Source: JAUWNP01 sp034430655
Lineage (GTDB): Bacteria > Chloroflexota > Anaerolineae > B4-G1
Assembly: GCA_034430655.1 (NCBI GenBank)
Contig: DAOUEC010000064.1
Span: 1 to 51,540, forward strand
Length of the DNA stretch: 51,540 nucleotides
Reading direction: 5' to 3'
Shown here: positions 17,210-24,565 of the stretch, in pieces
How the letters are laid out: every line of letters begins with the position of its first letter
Position numbering within the stretch: the stretch's first letter is position 1
Translations under genes and position numbers: made by a program
The notes under the pieces: model-generated
Database searches by the model: none
Seen by the model: only the letters and a program-made list of their open reading frames with translations
What the model was told of the DNA's origin: nothing

Positions 17210-18160
17210 ATGTCCACCCCCTCCAACTACATACCGTGGCTCCGCTCCCGCGTCGGCCACCAGAAGGTCATCCTCGTCCGCGCCTGCGGCATCGTCGCCG
17301 ACGAACAGGGGCGGATGCTGCTCCAGCGGTATCCCGATTTCGGCTGGTGGGGGTTGCCAGGCGGCTATCTGGAGCCGGGCGAACGGCTGAGCACGTGCCT
17401 GGTGCGCGGACTGCGCCGGGAGACCGGGCTGGTGATCGAGCCGGCGCGGCTGGTCGGGCTCTACACCTCGCCCGACTTCGACCTCACCTATCCCAACGGC
17501 GACCAGGCCCAGCAGTTTATCGCATGCTTCGCGTGCCGGGTAACCGGCGAAGGGTGGCCTCCCGATGCAACCTGCTTCTCCCCCACCGCCCTGCCCGGTG
17601 TACCAGTGTGGTGCCGCGCGATGATCGGGGACTACGCTGCGAACGTGCCGGCGGCCTCTTTCCGGCGGGGCAGCCCGGGCAGCCTGGCCTCACATGAGCA
17701 CATACTCCAACTGCGGCGGCACGTGGGGCACGAACGGCTGATTATGGTGGGGGGCGCAGGGTTGGTGCACGACGAGGCGGGTCGGATGCTCCTCATACAC
17801 CGCAGCAACGACGGGGAGTGGGGTCTGCCCGCTGGCGCAATGGAACTGGGCGAGCGCGTTGACCGGGCGGTGGAGCGGGAGGTGGGCGAGGAGACCGGGT
17901 TGGTGGTCAAGGCCGAGCGACTCGTGGGCCTCTACGCCGGCGGCCCCGAGTTCAGCCACACCTATCCCAACGGTGACCAAGTGGAAATAGTCACCGCCCT
18001 ATTCGACTGCCAGGTGGTAAGCGGTGCGCTACGTACCGACGACAATGAGGTATCAGAGGTGCGCTTCTTTCCACCCGACCGGTTGCCTCCGCTCCCCAAA
18101 CGCCATCACATCTTCGCGCGCGACGGTCTGGCAGGACAAGAGGCCGCCTTTTTCCGGTAG
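17210..18160 (+). CDS. Tandem Nudix hydrolase, first domain degenerate
   Basis: 316 residues with two Nudix domains (about 15-150 and 165-310). Nudix enzymes cleave nucleoside diphosphates linked to another group. The second box is complete: G209-x5-E215-x7-R223-E224-V-G-E227-E228-T-G-L231. The first keeps G52, E58, R66 and E71 but reads RGLRRETGL instead of REUxEExGU, losing two metal-binding glutamates. So the first domain is probably non-catalytic. Both halves share WGLP, GLYT/AG and TYPNGDQ, indicating an internal duplication. It follows leuS by 25 nt, probably in the same transcript. The substrate is unknown. Confidence 0.88.
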   Translation: MSTPSNYIPWLRSRVGHQKVILVRACGIVADEQGRMLLQRYPDFGWWGLPGGYLEPGERLSTCLVRGLRRETGLVIEPARLVGLYTSPDFDLTYPNGDQAQQFIACFACRVTGEGWPPDATCFSPTALPGVPVWCRAMIGDYAANVPAASFRRGSPGSLASHEHILQLRRHVGHERLIMVGGAGLVHDEAGRMLLIHRSNDGEWGLPAGAMELGERVDRAVEREVGEETGLVVKAERLVGLYAGGPEFSHTYPNGDQVEIVTALFDCQVVSGALRTDDNEVSEVRFFPPDRLPPLPKRHHIFARDGLAGQEAAFFR

Positions 18161-18235
18161 GACGGCTTTCCATAGCCGCCGCACCGAGCACGTGGCAAGG
18201 CGGCAGGTATGGAAACCCGCCCTACAGGATAAGCA

Positions 18236-18757
18236 CTACCTGCGCACGTTGGGTTTCCAGTAGGCACGCTGCACCGTGCGGGCCTCCGTCACCGTCACGA
18301 TGGCGTTTTCATCCACAGACAGAGTGATCCCCAGCACGGCATCCACGCTCTTACGAGGTATGATGACCTCGACGACACCCACGGCGTTTTCGCGCCCATA
18401 TCCGTAGTACTCTGTCACGCCAAACCCCGCCTGCCGCAGAGCCTCCGCCAGGGCTGCGCTTTTCTCGGGGGAAATGGCCCGCACCTCGGCGAAACCCAGC
18501 GCCAGCCGCTGCTCCCAGGCCATCCCGACCAGCGTGCCGACGGCGAAACCGCCACAATAGGCGAGGATGTTCCAGACGTTGCCCAGATTCGCCACCACCT
18601 TGCCAATGGCGACGACGTAGACCAGCGCACTGAAGAAACCCGCTGCCACGGCGTAGAGCTTCCGCCCCTGGACGGTCATCAACGTCGAAAGCGTGCCAAT
18701 AGCGATGCCCAGCACCCGCAGCGCGAAAATTAACAAGGCTTCCAGAAATATGCTCAC
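18236..18757 (-). CDS. UPF0316-type (DUF5698/DUF2179) membrane protein
   Basis: 173 residues. Three hydrophobic segments lie in the first 90 residues (LEALLIFALRVLGIAIGTL, LYAVAAGFFSALVYVVAIGKV, WNILAYCGGFAVGTLVGM). A cytoplasmic C-terminal domain (about 95-165) includes VVEVIIPRKSVDAVLGITL, as in DUF2179. Related proteins have been linked to cyclic dinucleotide binding, but that is not proven for this one. The start is GTG at 18757 with TAGGAG upstream, behind a near-consensus promoter. Confidence 0.85.
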   Translation of the reverse strand: MSIFLEALLIFALRVLGIAIGTLSTLMTVQGRKLYAVAAGFFSALVYVVAIGKVVANLGNVWNILAYCGGFAVGTLVGMAWEQRLALGFAEVRAISPEKSAALAEALRQAGFGVTEYYGYGRENAVGVVEVIIPRKSVDAVLGITLSVDENAIVTVTEARTVQRAYWKPNVRR

Positions 18758-18798
18758 AGTTCACTCCTATCTGGTTTCAGCTACCACATGCTGCGCCG

Positions 18799-18826
18799 AT
18801 TATACCGGCTCACGGCAAGTTGTCAA
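18799..18826 (-). promoter_or_regulatory. Promoter for the UPF0316-type gene
   Basis: On the minus strand TTGACA (18826-18821), 16 nt, TATAAT (18804-18799): both boxes are full consensus. Confidence 0.85.
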
Positions 18827-18874
18827 TAGTCAACTACTCCAACCCCCACGCTAGCAGTTACTGTCAATGAAAGA

Positions 18875-18903
18875 TTGTCGCCTCACCCGGCCTGTGTTAT
18901 AAT
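18875..18903 (+). promoter_or_regulatory. Promoter for tadA, leaderless arrangement
   Basis: TTGTCG (18875-18880), 17 nt, TATAAT (18898-18903). The GTG start of tadA begins at 18910, just where transcription should start. Confidence 0.75.
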
Positions 18904-18909
18904 ATCACC

Positions 18910-19374
18910 GTGGACGACGCAGCCTGGATGCGCGAGGCTCTGGCCGAGGCGGAGCAGGCCCTGGCCCATGGAGATGTGCCCGTCGGCGCAGTGGTTATGC
19001 ATGGCAGGACCATCGTCGGGCGAGGGCACAACCGCAGGGAAGCCGACGCCGACCCGACCGCCCACGCGGAGATGATCGCGCTCCGGGAGGCGGCCCGCAT
19101 GCTGGGTGGCTGGCGACTGGCAGGCGTGACGCTCTACTGCACGCTGGAGCCTTGCCCAATGTGCGCCGGCGCGATGGTGTTGGCCCGGCTGCCCCGTCTG
19201 GTGTACGGAGCCGATGACCCTAAGATGGGTGCAGCGGGGTCAGTGGTCGAACTGCTGCGCGACCCGCGCCTCAATCACCAGGTGGCCGTCACCCGGGGCG
19301 TGCTGGCCGAGGAATCTCAGGCCCTGCTGGAGCGGTTCTTCGCCGGGCTGCGGGGTGGTCAGTCAATCGAATAA
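18910..19374 (+). CDS. tadA: tRNA-specific adenosine deaminase
   Basis: 154 residues. It deaminates A34 to inosine in tRNA-Arg(ACG), letting one tRNA read CGU, CGC and CGA. Zinc ligands and catalytic residues are H52-A-E54 and P81-C82-P-M-C85. The N-terminus DAAWMREALAEAEQAL fits the family, supporting the GTG at 18910. There is no Shine-Dalgarno, and the -10 box ends 6 nt before GTG, so the mRNA is probably leaderless. tRNA-Ser starts two bases after the stop codon, so the tRNA is presumably processed from the tadA transcript. Confidence 0.95.
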   Translation: MDDAAWMREALAEAEQALAHGDVPVGAVVMHGRTIVGRGHNRREADADPTAHAEMIALREAARMLGGWRLAGVTLYCTLEPCPMCAGAMVLARLPRLVYGADDPKMGAAGSVVELLRDPRLNHQVAVTRGVLAEESQALLERFFAGLRGGQSIE

Positions 19375-19376
19375 TG

Positions 19377-19464
19377 GGAAGGGTGCCGGAGTGGACGAAC
19401 GGGACGGTCTCGAAAACCGTTGTGGTCCTTGTGGCCACCGTGGGTTCGAATCCCACCCCTTCCG
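19377..19464 (+). tRNA. tRNA-Ser (anticodon CGA)
   Basis: 88 nt with the long variable arm of class II tRNAs. Acceptor GGAAGGG/CCCTTCC, discriminator G. The anticodon stem ACGGT/ACCGT encloses CTCGAAA, giving anticodon CGA (codon UCG). The T arm is GTGGG-TTCGAAT-CCCAC. CCA is not encoded (CCT follows). Confidence 0.95.
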
Positions 19465-19469
19465 CCTGA

Positions 19470-19498
19470 AGAGGCCCTTGCAGAGTGCAAGGGCCTCT
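19470..19498 (+). terminator. Strong hairpin after tRNA-Ser
   Basis: AGAGGCCCTTGCA (19470-19482), GAG loop, TGCAAGGGCCTCT (19486-19498): a perfect 13-bp stem. Only a weak T-run (AATTGT) follows, but its position suggests the end of the tadA-tRNA transcript. Confidence 0.7.
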
Positions 19499-19521
19499 AA
19501 TTGTGATAAGCGTTTAGCCAT

Positions 19522-19615
19522 CCTTGCGAAGGTTGTGAATAGATCTGATAGTGGGACGATTCTCGGCTAACGAAGACACTCTCGGCACAAAGGCTGCTGC
19601 CCAACCTTCGCAAGG
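19522..19615. repeat. 14-bp perfect inverted repeat pair
   Basis: CCTTGCGAAGGTTG (19522-19535) and CAACCTTCGCAAGG (19602-19615) are exact inverted copies 66 nt apart, in the gap between convergent transcripts. The enclosed sequence has no gene. Confidence 0.75.
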
Positions 19616-19627
19616 GTTTCCCCAGGA

Positions 19628-21454
19628 TCAGTCTTGGAAATTAGCCTGCGCTTCCGCCAGCGTTTCCCCGTCTCGCCACTCCCCCCGCAGCACCACACGT
19701 GGCACTTGGCGCGCCACGCCGTGGACGGCGATGTAGCGGAACACGCGCCGGGCGGAGATGCCGTACTCCCGCCGCAGGCCCTCAATCTGCGCCTCGATCT
19801 GCGCCTCGATGCCGGAGGCGTCGGCCGGTTCCAGCACCGTCCCGTCCGCCGGGCAGTACCACCCCTTCTCGCACCGGCACGTGACTGCGATGCCCTCGTC
19901 GGTCAGTTCCCAGGAGCGCACGGCTATCTGCTTGTTTCCCTTCGTCAGCACGAAACCGTTCACCATGGGTGCACGAGGCTCAGCGTACACTTCGATCTTA
20001 TAGGGGGTGGGAGCACGCGGCTTCTTCTTGACAGGGCGGCGGGCTCTGCGAGTAGCACGCGCAGCCGCTTTGCGCCCCCTCTCCTCGCTTCGGGGAGGGG
20101 GCGAAGGAGGGATGGGCTTTTCCTCCACCTCCTCAATGGGAGACGGGGGCGGGGCGGGTTTGGGGGGCTCAGGCGGTGACAGTTGGGCTGGCTGACCATC
20201 GGCGGCGTGACACAGCCCTACGTGCTCGCGGCAGGTGGCCCGCCCACAGGTGCTACAGCGGTTCAGGCTGTGCACACACACCGGGCGGTCGCACACCACG
20301 CAACGGCTCATCTGATCGGCGCACAGGCGGCAGTAGACGCGCTTGCAGTCCACGCACTGCTCCGGCAGCAGGCAATCCTCGTGCACCAGGTGGCCGCCGC
20401 TGCACAGCATCAGCCGCGTCGCAGGCCGGCCGCACACGTCGCAGGCCATCGGCTCAATGCGATGCAACAGCGGGTCCCAGACGGCAACGCGCTCTACCTT
20501 CGCCGTGCGGTTCCCAATGCGCACGGGGAGGAGAATCTTGGGCTGGGCGATGACCTGAAGGTTGATCAGTTCCAGTTCCACGCGCAGGCGATACTTGGCC
20601 TCCACGTCAGCCAGTTTGGCCTCCCGCTCGGCCTGCGCGGCGGCCAGTTTGTCCTCCAGCGAAGTCCGGCGGGCATCGTCGCTGGCACGCTCGATGCGGC
20701 GCTGCAGGTCGCGGGCGATGTCATCGTAATACCCGGTGAGACGGGCGCGGTCGAGTTCCAGATAGCGGGCGGCACGACGGTGCAGCGTCTCCAGCGGCGC
20801 GGCCAGTTCGTCCCGCGCGGCGCGAGTAGCCCGCTCCAGCAGCCCCTCCAGTACCGGCCTGCTTAGCGGCTGATTTCCCGGCAGCCAGCGCACCGGCGCG
20901 GCGAGGAGATGCCCAAAAGCCGATTCCTCCTCCAGTCGCGCCAGTTGCTCAATGCGCGCCAGTTCAGGGACGGCAAAGCCAGTCTGCGCGTCCATCACGA
21001 CCGAGACCAGCCGCTCGCGCTTCTCGTCGGTGATCAGCGCGGCCTTGAAGTTGAAGCGCACGTAGTGACAAAGTGCCGCCGTCTCACCCTTGCGCGGCGC
21101 TTCGGACAGGCGAGCGTTGGGAAAAGCCAGCGACTGGCGGGCCAACGTGAGTAGCCCGCGTTTATTGAGCCGCACGTCATTGACGTGGACCAGCACACAG
21201 GCAGGCTCGGCGCGGGCCTCCTCCATCAGCGTCTCCACCAGAGGATGGCCATAACCCACGACAGTGACATCCCCCACGCTGACCACATCCGCCGGAGCCT
21301 CGTCGGCGAAGGCCAGACGCTGATAGGCAGGTTCATTCCAGCGGCTGGCCACCTTCTCGGGCAGGAGTGCCTCGTAGATACCGTAGGCTGGCGGCTCGAC
21401 GATGCCGCCGGCCTGGCGGAAAACGTTCAACACGAAATCGGCCAGTTCGCTCAT
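19628..21454 (-). CDS. Cysteine-rich partner protein of the SNF2 helicase
   Basis: 608 residues. The first 210 residues are an alpha/beta region (VTVVGYGHPLVETLMEEA, VHVNDVRLNKRGLLTLARQSL). About 215-300 is charged and probably coiled coil. About 331-415 holds a cluster of CxxC/CxxxxC knuckles (CDVCGRPATRLMLC, CVDCKRVYCRLCADQMSRC, CSTCGRATCREH), resembling RING/B-box-like zinc modules. A Pro/Lys/Arg-rich linker (about 425-480) precedes a C-terminal domain with CRCEKGWYC. It overlaps the helicase stop by 4 nt, so the two are made together. I do not recognise a named family; the N-terminal half may match the tail domain of longer RapA-like helicases. Confidence 0.75.
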   Translation of the reverse strand: MSELADFVLNVFRQAGGIVEPPAYGIYEALLPEKVASRWNEPAYQRLAFADEAPADVVSVGDVTVVGYGHPLVETLMEEARAEPACVLVHVNDVRLNKRGLLTLARQSLAFPNARLSEAPRKGETAALCHYVRFNFKAALITDEKRERLVSVVMDAQTGFAVPELARIEQLARLEEESAFGHLLAAPVRWLPGNQPLSRPVLEGLLERATRAARDELAAPLETLHRRAARYLELDRARLTGYYDDIARDLQRRIERASDDARRTSLEDKLAAAQAEREAKLADVEAKYRLRVELELINLQVIAQPKILLPVRIGNRTAKVERVAVWDPLLHRIEPMACDVCGRPATRLMLCSGGHLVHEDCLLPEQCVDCKRVYCRLCADQMSRCVVCDRPVCVHSLNRCSTCGRATCREHVGLCHAADGQPAQLSPPEPPKPAPPPSPIEEVEEKPIPPSPPPRSEERGRKAAARATRRARRPVKKKPRAPTPYKIEVYAEPRAPMVNGFVLTKGNKQIAVRSWELTDEGIAVTCRCEKGWYCPADGTVLEPADASGIEAQIEAQIEGLRREYGISARRVFRYIAVHGVARQVPRVVLRGEWRDGETLAEAQANFQD

Positions 21455-23379
21455 TCGGCCGCGAAATCCTCCCCAAACAGTGCCTCGTCGTACTCGCGCG
21501 TGCGCTGGTAGGTTTCCCGGGCCTGGGCCAGCGCGTCGCCAAGTTGCTCGAAGCCAGCCGCCGCTTCATCCGGCGTGCGAGCCTGCGTCCAGATGTCCAT
21601 CACGATCTCCTCGAAGTCGCGCTCTTCTTCCAGATGGCCCAGGATCATGTCCATCTCACCGATGACCAATTCAAACATATTCAACTTGCGGTCGAGGACC
21701 TCCAGAATATAGTCCTCCACCGTCCCCTCAGCTGAGAGGTTGAAGATCTCCACCGGGCGGGTCTGGCCGACGCGGTGGATGCGCCCGACGCGCTGCTCGA
21801 TGCGCTGCGGGTTCCAGGGCAGGTCGAAGTTGAGCATAAGGCGGCAGAACTGGAGGTTGCGCCCCTCGCCAGCGGCCTCGGTCGAAAGCAGCACCTGGGC
21901 ACTTTGCTCGAAGCGACGGATGGCCTCGTCCTTCCCCGCCCGCGAGAGTTGGCCGTGGTAGACCACGAAGTCCACCCCCATCCCGCGCAAGAGGTCCGCC
22001 AGCAACTCCAGCGTGGCGCGAAAGTGGGTGAAGATAATCAGTTTCTCCCGCCCGTCGGAAGCGAGTTGCGAGAGCAGGAGCCGCTCCAGCGCCTTTCCCT
22101 TGGCCCAGGATTGGACGCCGCTAGCGCGGTCGGCCAGGCTCAGCAGCATCTCGCGATGAGGAGCCATGCCCGGGCGCTCGGCCAGTTTCATCAGTGTGGG
22201 GCGGACGGCGGCCGGGGAACTGCCAATCTCGCGCTGGAGCGTGCGCAGGGTGAAGCGGTGGACGGCCGGGAGCACTGGTTCTACCTGACCTAACCCCCCG
22301 GCCCCCTTCCCTGCGAGGGAAGGGGGAGTCTCGGCTCGACCTACCCCCCCGGCCCCCCTCCCTGCGAGGGAAGGGGGAGTACGGAGACTCCCCTCTCCGC
22401 TTCGGGGAGGGGCTGGGGGAGGGGCTGGGGGAGGGGTCGTCGGGCGGATGCAACTGCGCACGAAATTGCTGACGTCGTCGTAGAGCGCCCGTTCGTCGGG
22501 TCCAAGTTGCAGGCGCACGGTGTGGGCGCGACGGGGCGGGAGTTGGATGCCCACCTGCCCACGCGCGTGGCGCACCATCACGTCGGCGAGGAGTTCGCGC
22601 AGCCGGCCACGGTTCTTGGGCAGGCGCGGGTCACCCTGGACGACGAAGCGGCGGCGGAACTCACGCGGCGTCTTGAGTTGGCCGGGCTTGAGGATGGTGA
22701 TCAAGTTGTACAGTTCGTTCAGGTTATTCTGCACCGGCGTGGCGGTGAGCATCAGGATGTATTTCTTCTGGAGCGCGTTGACAAATTTCCAGGAGACGCT
22801 GGAGCGGTTCTTGAGGTGATGCGCCTCGTCCACGATCACCAGGTCGTAGACGATGTTCTTGATGGCGCGGCGGTGCTCGCGGCGGCGGGCCGTGGCCAGC
22901 GAGGCGATCACGCGGGGGAAGGCGGCCCACGCCCGCGGGCCCAGTTCGCGGAACTCCGGGTCGTAGTTGGCGACGAAGTCGGTCAGGCCGAACTTGCTCG
23001 CCAGTTCCTCCCGCCACTGCTCGACCAGCGCAGGCGGGGTGATGATGAGCACACGGTTGACCATCTGGCGCAGCAGGTACTCTTCCAGCACTAGCCCCGC
23101 CTCAATAGTCTTGCCCAGCCCAACCTCGTCGCAGAGGAGTCCCCGGCCGCGGAAGCGACGTAGCGCAATCTGGGCAGCCTTGATCTGGTAGTCAAAGGGC
23201 GTGAAGTGGAGCGCGTCCAGGCAGACCAGTTCGTCGAAGCCGGCGACGAGCGCCAATCGCTCGGCCTGCAGTTGCAGGCGGTAAGGGAGCCAGCCGGCAA
23301 AACGCCCGGCTGCCGCAGCCTCCAGCACCCGTTCCGCGCCAGGCCGCAATCGTAGATCACAAATTGTCTCAGACAACAA
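21451..23379 (-). CDS. SNF2-family (RapA/HepA-like) helicase
   Basis: 642 residues. RecA lobe 1 shows FDYQIKAAQIAL, Walker A as CDEVGLGKT (about 84-92), VDEAHHLKN (about 180) and MLTATPVQNNLNELYNL. Lobe 2 shows KLIIFTHFRATLELL, STEAAGEGRNLQFC and NPQRIEQRVGRIHRVGQ. Such proteins translocate on double-stranded DNA. Residues about 313-368 are an insert (PPPAPPPAPPRSGEGS, PPSLAGRGAGG) encoded by palindromic repeats. The start is TTG at 23379 (or 23376) behind GAGGAGG. No nuclease or methyltransferase gene is adjacent, so a defence role is not shown. Confidence 0.9.
   Translation of the reverse strand: MLSETICDLRLRPGAERVLEAAAAGRFAGWLPYRLQLQAERLALVAGFDELVCLDALHFTPFDYQIKAAQIALRRFRGRGLLCDEVGLGKTIEAGLVLEEYLLRQMVNRVLIITPPALVEQWREELASKFGLTDFVANYDPEFRELGPRAWAAFPRVIASLATARRREHRRAIKNIVYDLVIVDEAHHLKNRSSVSWKFVNALQKKYILMLTATPVQNNLNELYNLITILKPGQLKTPREFRRRFVVQGDPRLPKNRGRLRELLADVMVRHARGQVGIQLPPRRAHTVRLQLGPDERALYDDVSNFVRSCIRPTTPPPAPPPAPPRSGEGSLRTPPSLAGRGAGGVGRAETPPSLAGKGAGGLGQVEPVLPAVHRFTLRTLQREIGSSPAAVRPTLMKLAERPGMAPHREMLLSLADRASGVQSWAKGKALERLLLSQLASDGREKLIIFTHFRATLELLADLLRGMGVDFVVYHGQLSRAGKDEAIRRFEQSAQVLLSTEAAGEGRNLQFCRLMLNFDLPWNPQRIEQRVGRIHRVGQTRPVEIFNLSAEGTVEDYILEVLDRKLNMFELVIGEMDMILGHLEEERDFEEIVMDIWTQARTPDEAAAGFEQLGDALAQARETYQRTREYDEALFGEDFAAE
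22285..22440 (-). repeat. REP-like palindromic repeats inside the helicase gene
   Basis: Two copies of a C/G-rich palindrome centred on CTTCCCTGCGAGGGAAG-type sequence (about 22293-22330 and 22343-22380) are followed by CCCTCTCCGCTTCGGGGAGGGG. Next come two GGGGCTGGGGGA-type units (22389-22436). All remain in frame. Confidence 0.85.
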
Positions 23380-23414
23380 CCCCTCCTCAGCCTTCGGTTT
23401 GATAGAGCCTACAC

Positions 23415-23443
23415 ATTGTACGCCCAGGCGCGGGTCATGTCAA
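23415..23443 (-). promoter_or_regulatory. Promoter for the helicase operon
   Basis: On the minus strand TTGACA (23443-23438), 17 nt, TACAAT (23420-23415), about 36 nt upstream of the TTG start. Confidence 0.8.
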
Positions 23444-23503
23444 GCAAACTGTCTCTGTGTGTTCGAGGCAGAATTCGAAATCTCAACCTCCCTCCCGCGG
23501 GCC

Positions 23504-23531
23504 TTGCCCTCAAGGACACACCTGGTATAAT
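23504..23531 (+). promoter_or_regulatory. Promoter for the L,D-transpeptidase operon
   Basis: TTGCCC (23504-23509), 16 nt, TATAAT (23526-23531). Transcription would begin near 23538, after the first in-frame GTG-like start, favouring the GTG at 23555. Confidence 0.7.
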
Positions 23532-23554
23532 TTGAGGGCGTGAAAGGAGTACAC

Positions 23555-24562
23555 GTGACGAGCCTAACGCGCCGGGAATTCCTCCAACTGAGCGGGGCTG
23601 CGCTGGCAGGAGCCGCTTTCCTGCCGCCGCTCCCCTACGTGCCGCTACCTCCCCGTGAGCAGGCTGCACGCGAAAGGGCTCGGCTGGGACGGATTGCCGA
23701 GTGGTCGGTTTGGGTGCGCACGGAGCCCGATCACCGTGCCCCTACCGCACGCCACCACCGGCGCGACGACGTCATCGCCTGCTTCGGGGAGGTCGCAGCC
23801 GAGGGCCGCAACCCATACAATCCCGTGTGGTTTCGCGTGCTCGACGGCTACATCTATTCCTCCTACGTCCAGCCGGTCGAGGTGCACCTCAACACACCGG
23901 TACAGCAACTTCCCCCCGATGGCTCATGGGGAGAGATCAGCATCCCCTACACCGACGCCCGTCACGTCCCGTCGCCCGATGCCTACCGCACCTACCGCCT
24001 GCGCTACAGTTCAGTCTACCGCGTCGTCGAGGCGGTGTGGGGCACAGATCACCGGCTGTGGTACCGGCTGCGCGACAATCTGGCCCCTGGGCGGCGTCAG
24101 TACGCCCCCGCCGAACACGTGCGCCTCATCCACCCCGAGGACTTGACGCCGATCTCGCCCCACACCTGCGATAAGAGCATCGAAATCTCGCTCGCCGACC
24201 AATTGCTCGTGGCCTTCGAGGGCAGTGAGCCGGTGTTCACCACGCACATCTCCGGTGGCGTAGGGGGCGACCACGCCACCCCGCGAGGACATCATCACAT
24301 TGTGTTCAAGTCCCCTTCGCGCCACATGACAGGCGAGGACTTCGACCTGCCGGGCGTCTCCTTCGACTCCTACTTCTGGGGCGCAGTCGCGATCCACGGC
24401 ACCTACTGGCACAACGATTATGGCCGCCCCCGCAGCCACGGCTGCGTCAACGTACCCCCCGAGGCAGCCAAATGGCTCTTCCGCTGGACCACGCCTGTCT
24501 TCCCCTACGACAAGGATCATCTGCACGTGCGGGATGGTGGCACCCCTGTGACCGTCTACTGA
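23555..24562 (+). CDS. Tat-exported L,D-transpeptidase (YkuD family)
   Basis: 335 residues. It forms or exchanges 3-3 peptide cross-links, or attaches proteins, in the cell wall. The twin-arginine signal is TSLTRREFLQLSGAALAGAAF at the start. The GTG at 23555 has AAGGAG (23544-23549) 5 nt upstream. The catalytic motif is HGTYWHNDYGRPRSHGCVNV, with H295 and nucleophile C297. SIEISLADQLLVAF and GDHATPRGHHHI belong to the same domain. An N-terminal domain (about 50-190) of SH3-like character precedes it. The exonuclease gene starts 3 nt after its stop. Confidence 0.92.
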   Translation: MTSLTRREFLQLSGAALAGAAFLPPLPYVPLPPREQAARERARLGRIAEWSVWVRTEPDHRAPTARHHRRDDVIACFGEVAAEGRNPYNPVWFRVLDGYIYSSYVQPVEVHLNTPVQQLPPDGSWGEISIPYTDARHVPSPDAYRTYRLRYSSVYRVVEAVWGTDHRLWYRLRDNLAPGRRQYAPAEHVRLIHPEDLTPISPHTCDKSIEISLADQLLVAFEGSEPVFTTHISGGVGGDHATPRGHHHIVFKSPSRHMTGEDFDLPGVSFDSYFWGAVAIHGTYWHNDYGRPRSHGCVNVPPEAAKWLFRWTTPVFPYDKDHLHVRDGGTPVTVY

Positions 24563-24565
24563 GCG

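Noticed and set aside
22285..22440. CRISPR-like array
   Set aside because: Repeats are adjacent or unevenly spaced palindromes without unique spacers, inside a gene, and no cas genes are seen.
19628..23379. Calling the helicase pair a known defence system such as DISARM
   Set aside because: No methyltransferase, nuclease or phospholipase-D gene is adjacent, and no other defence gene is in the window.
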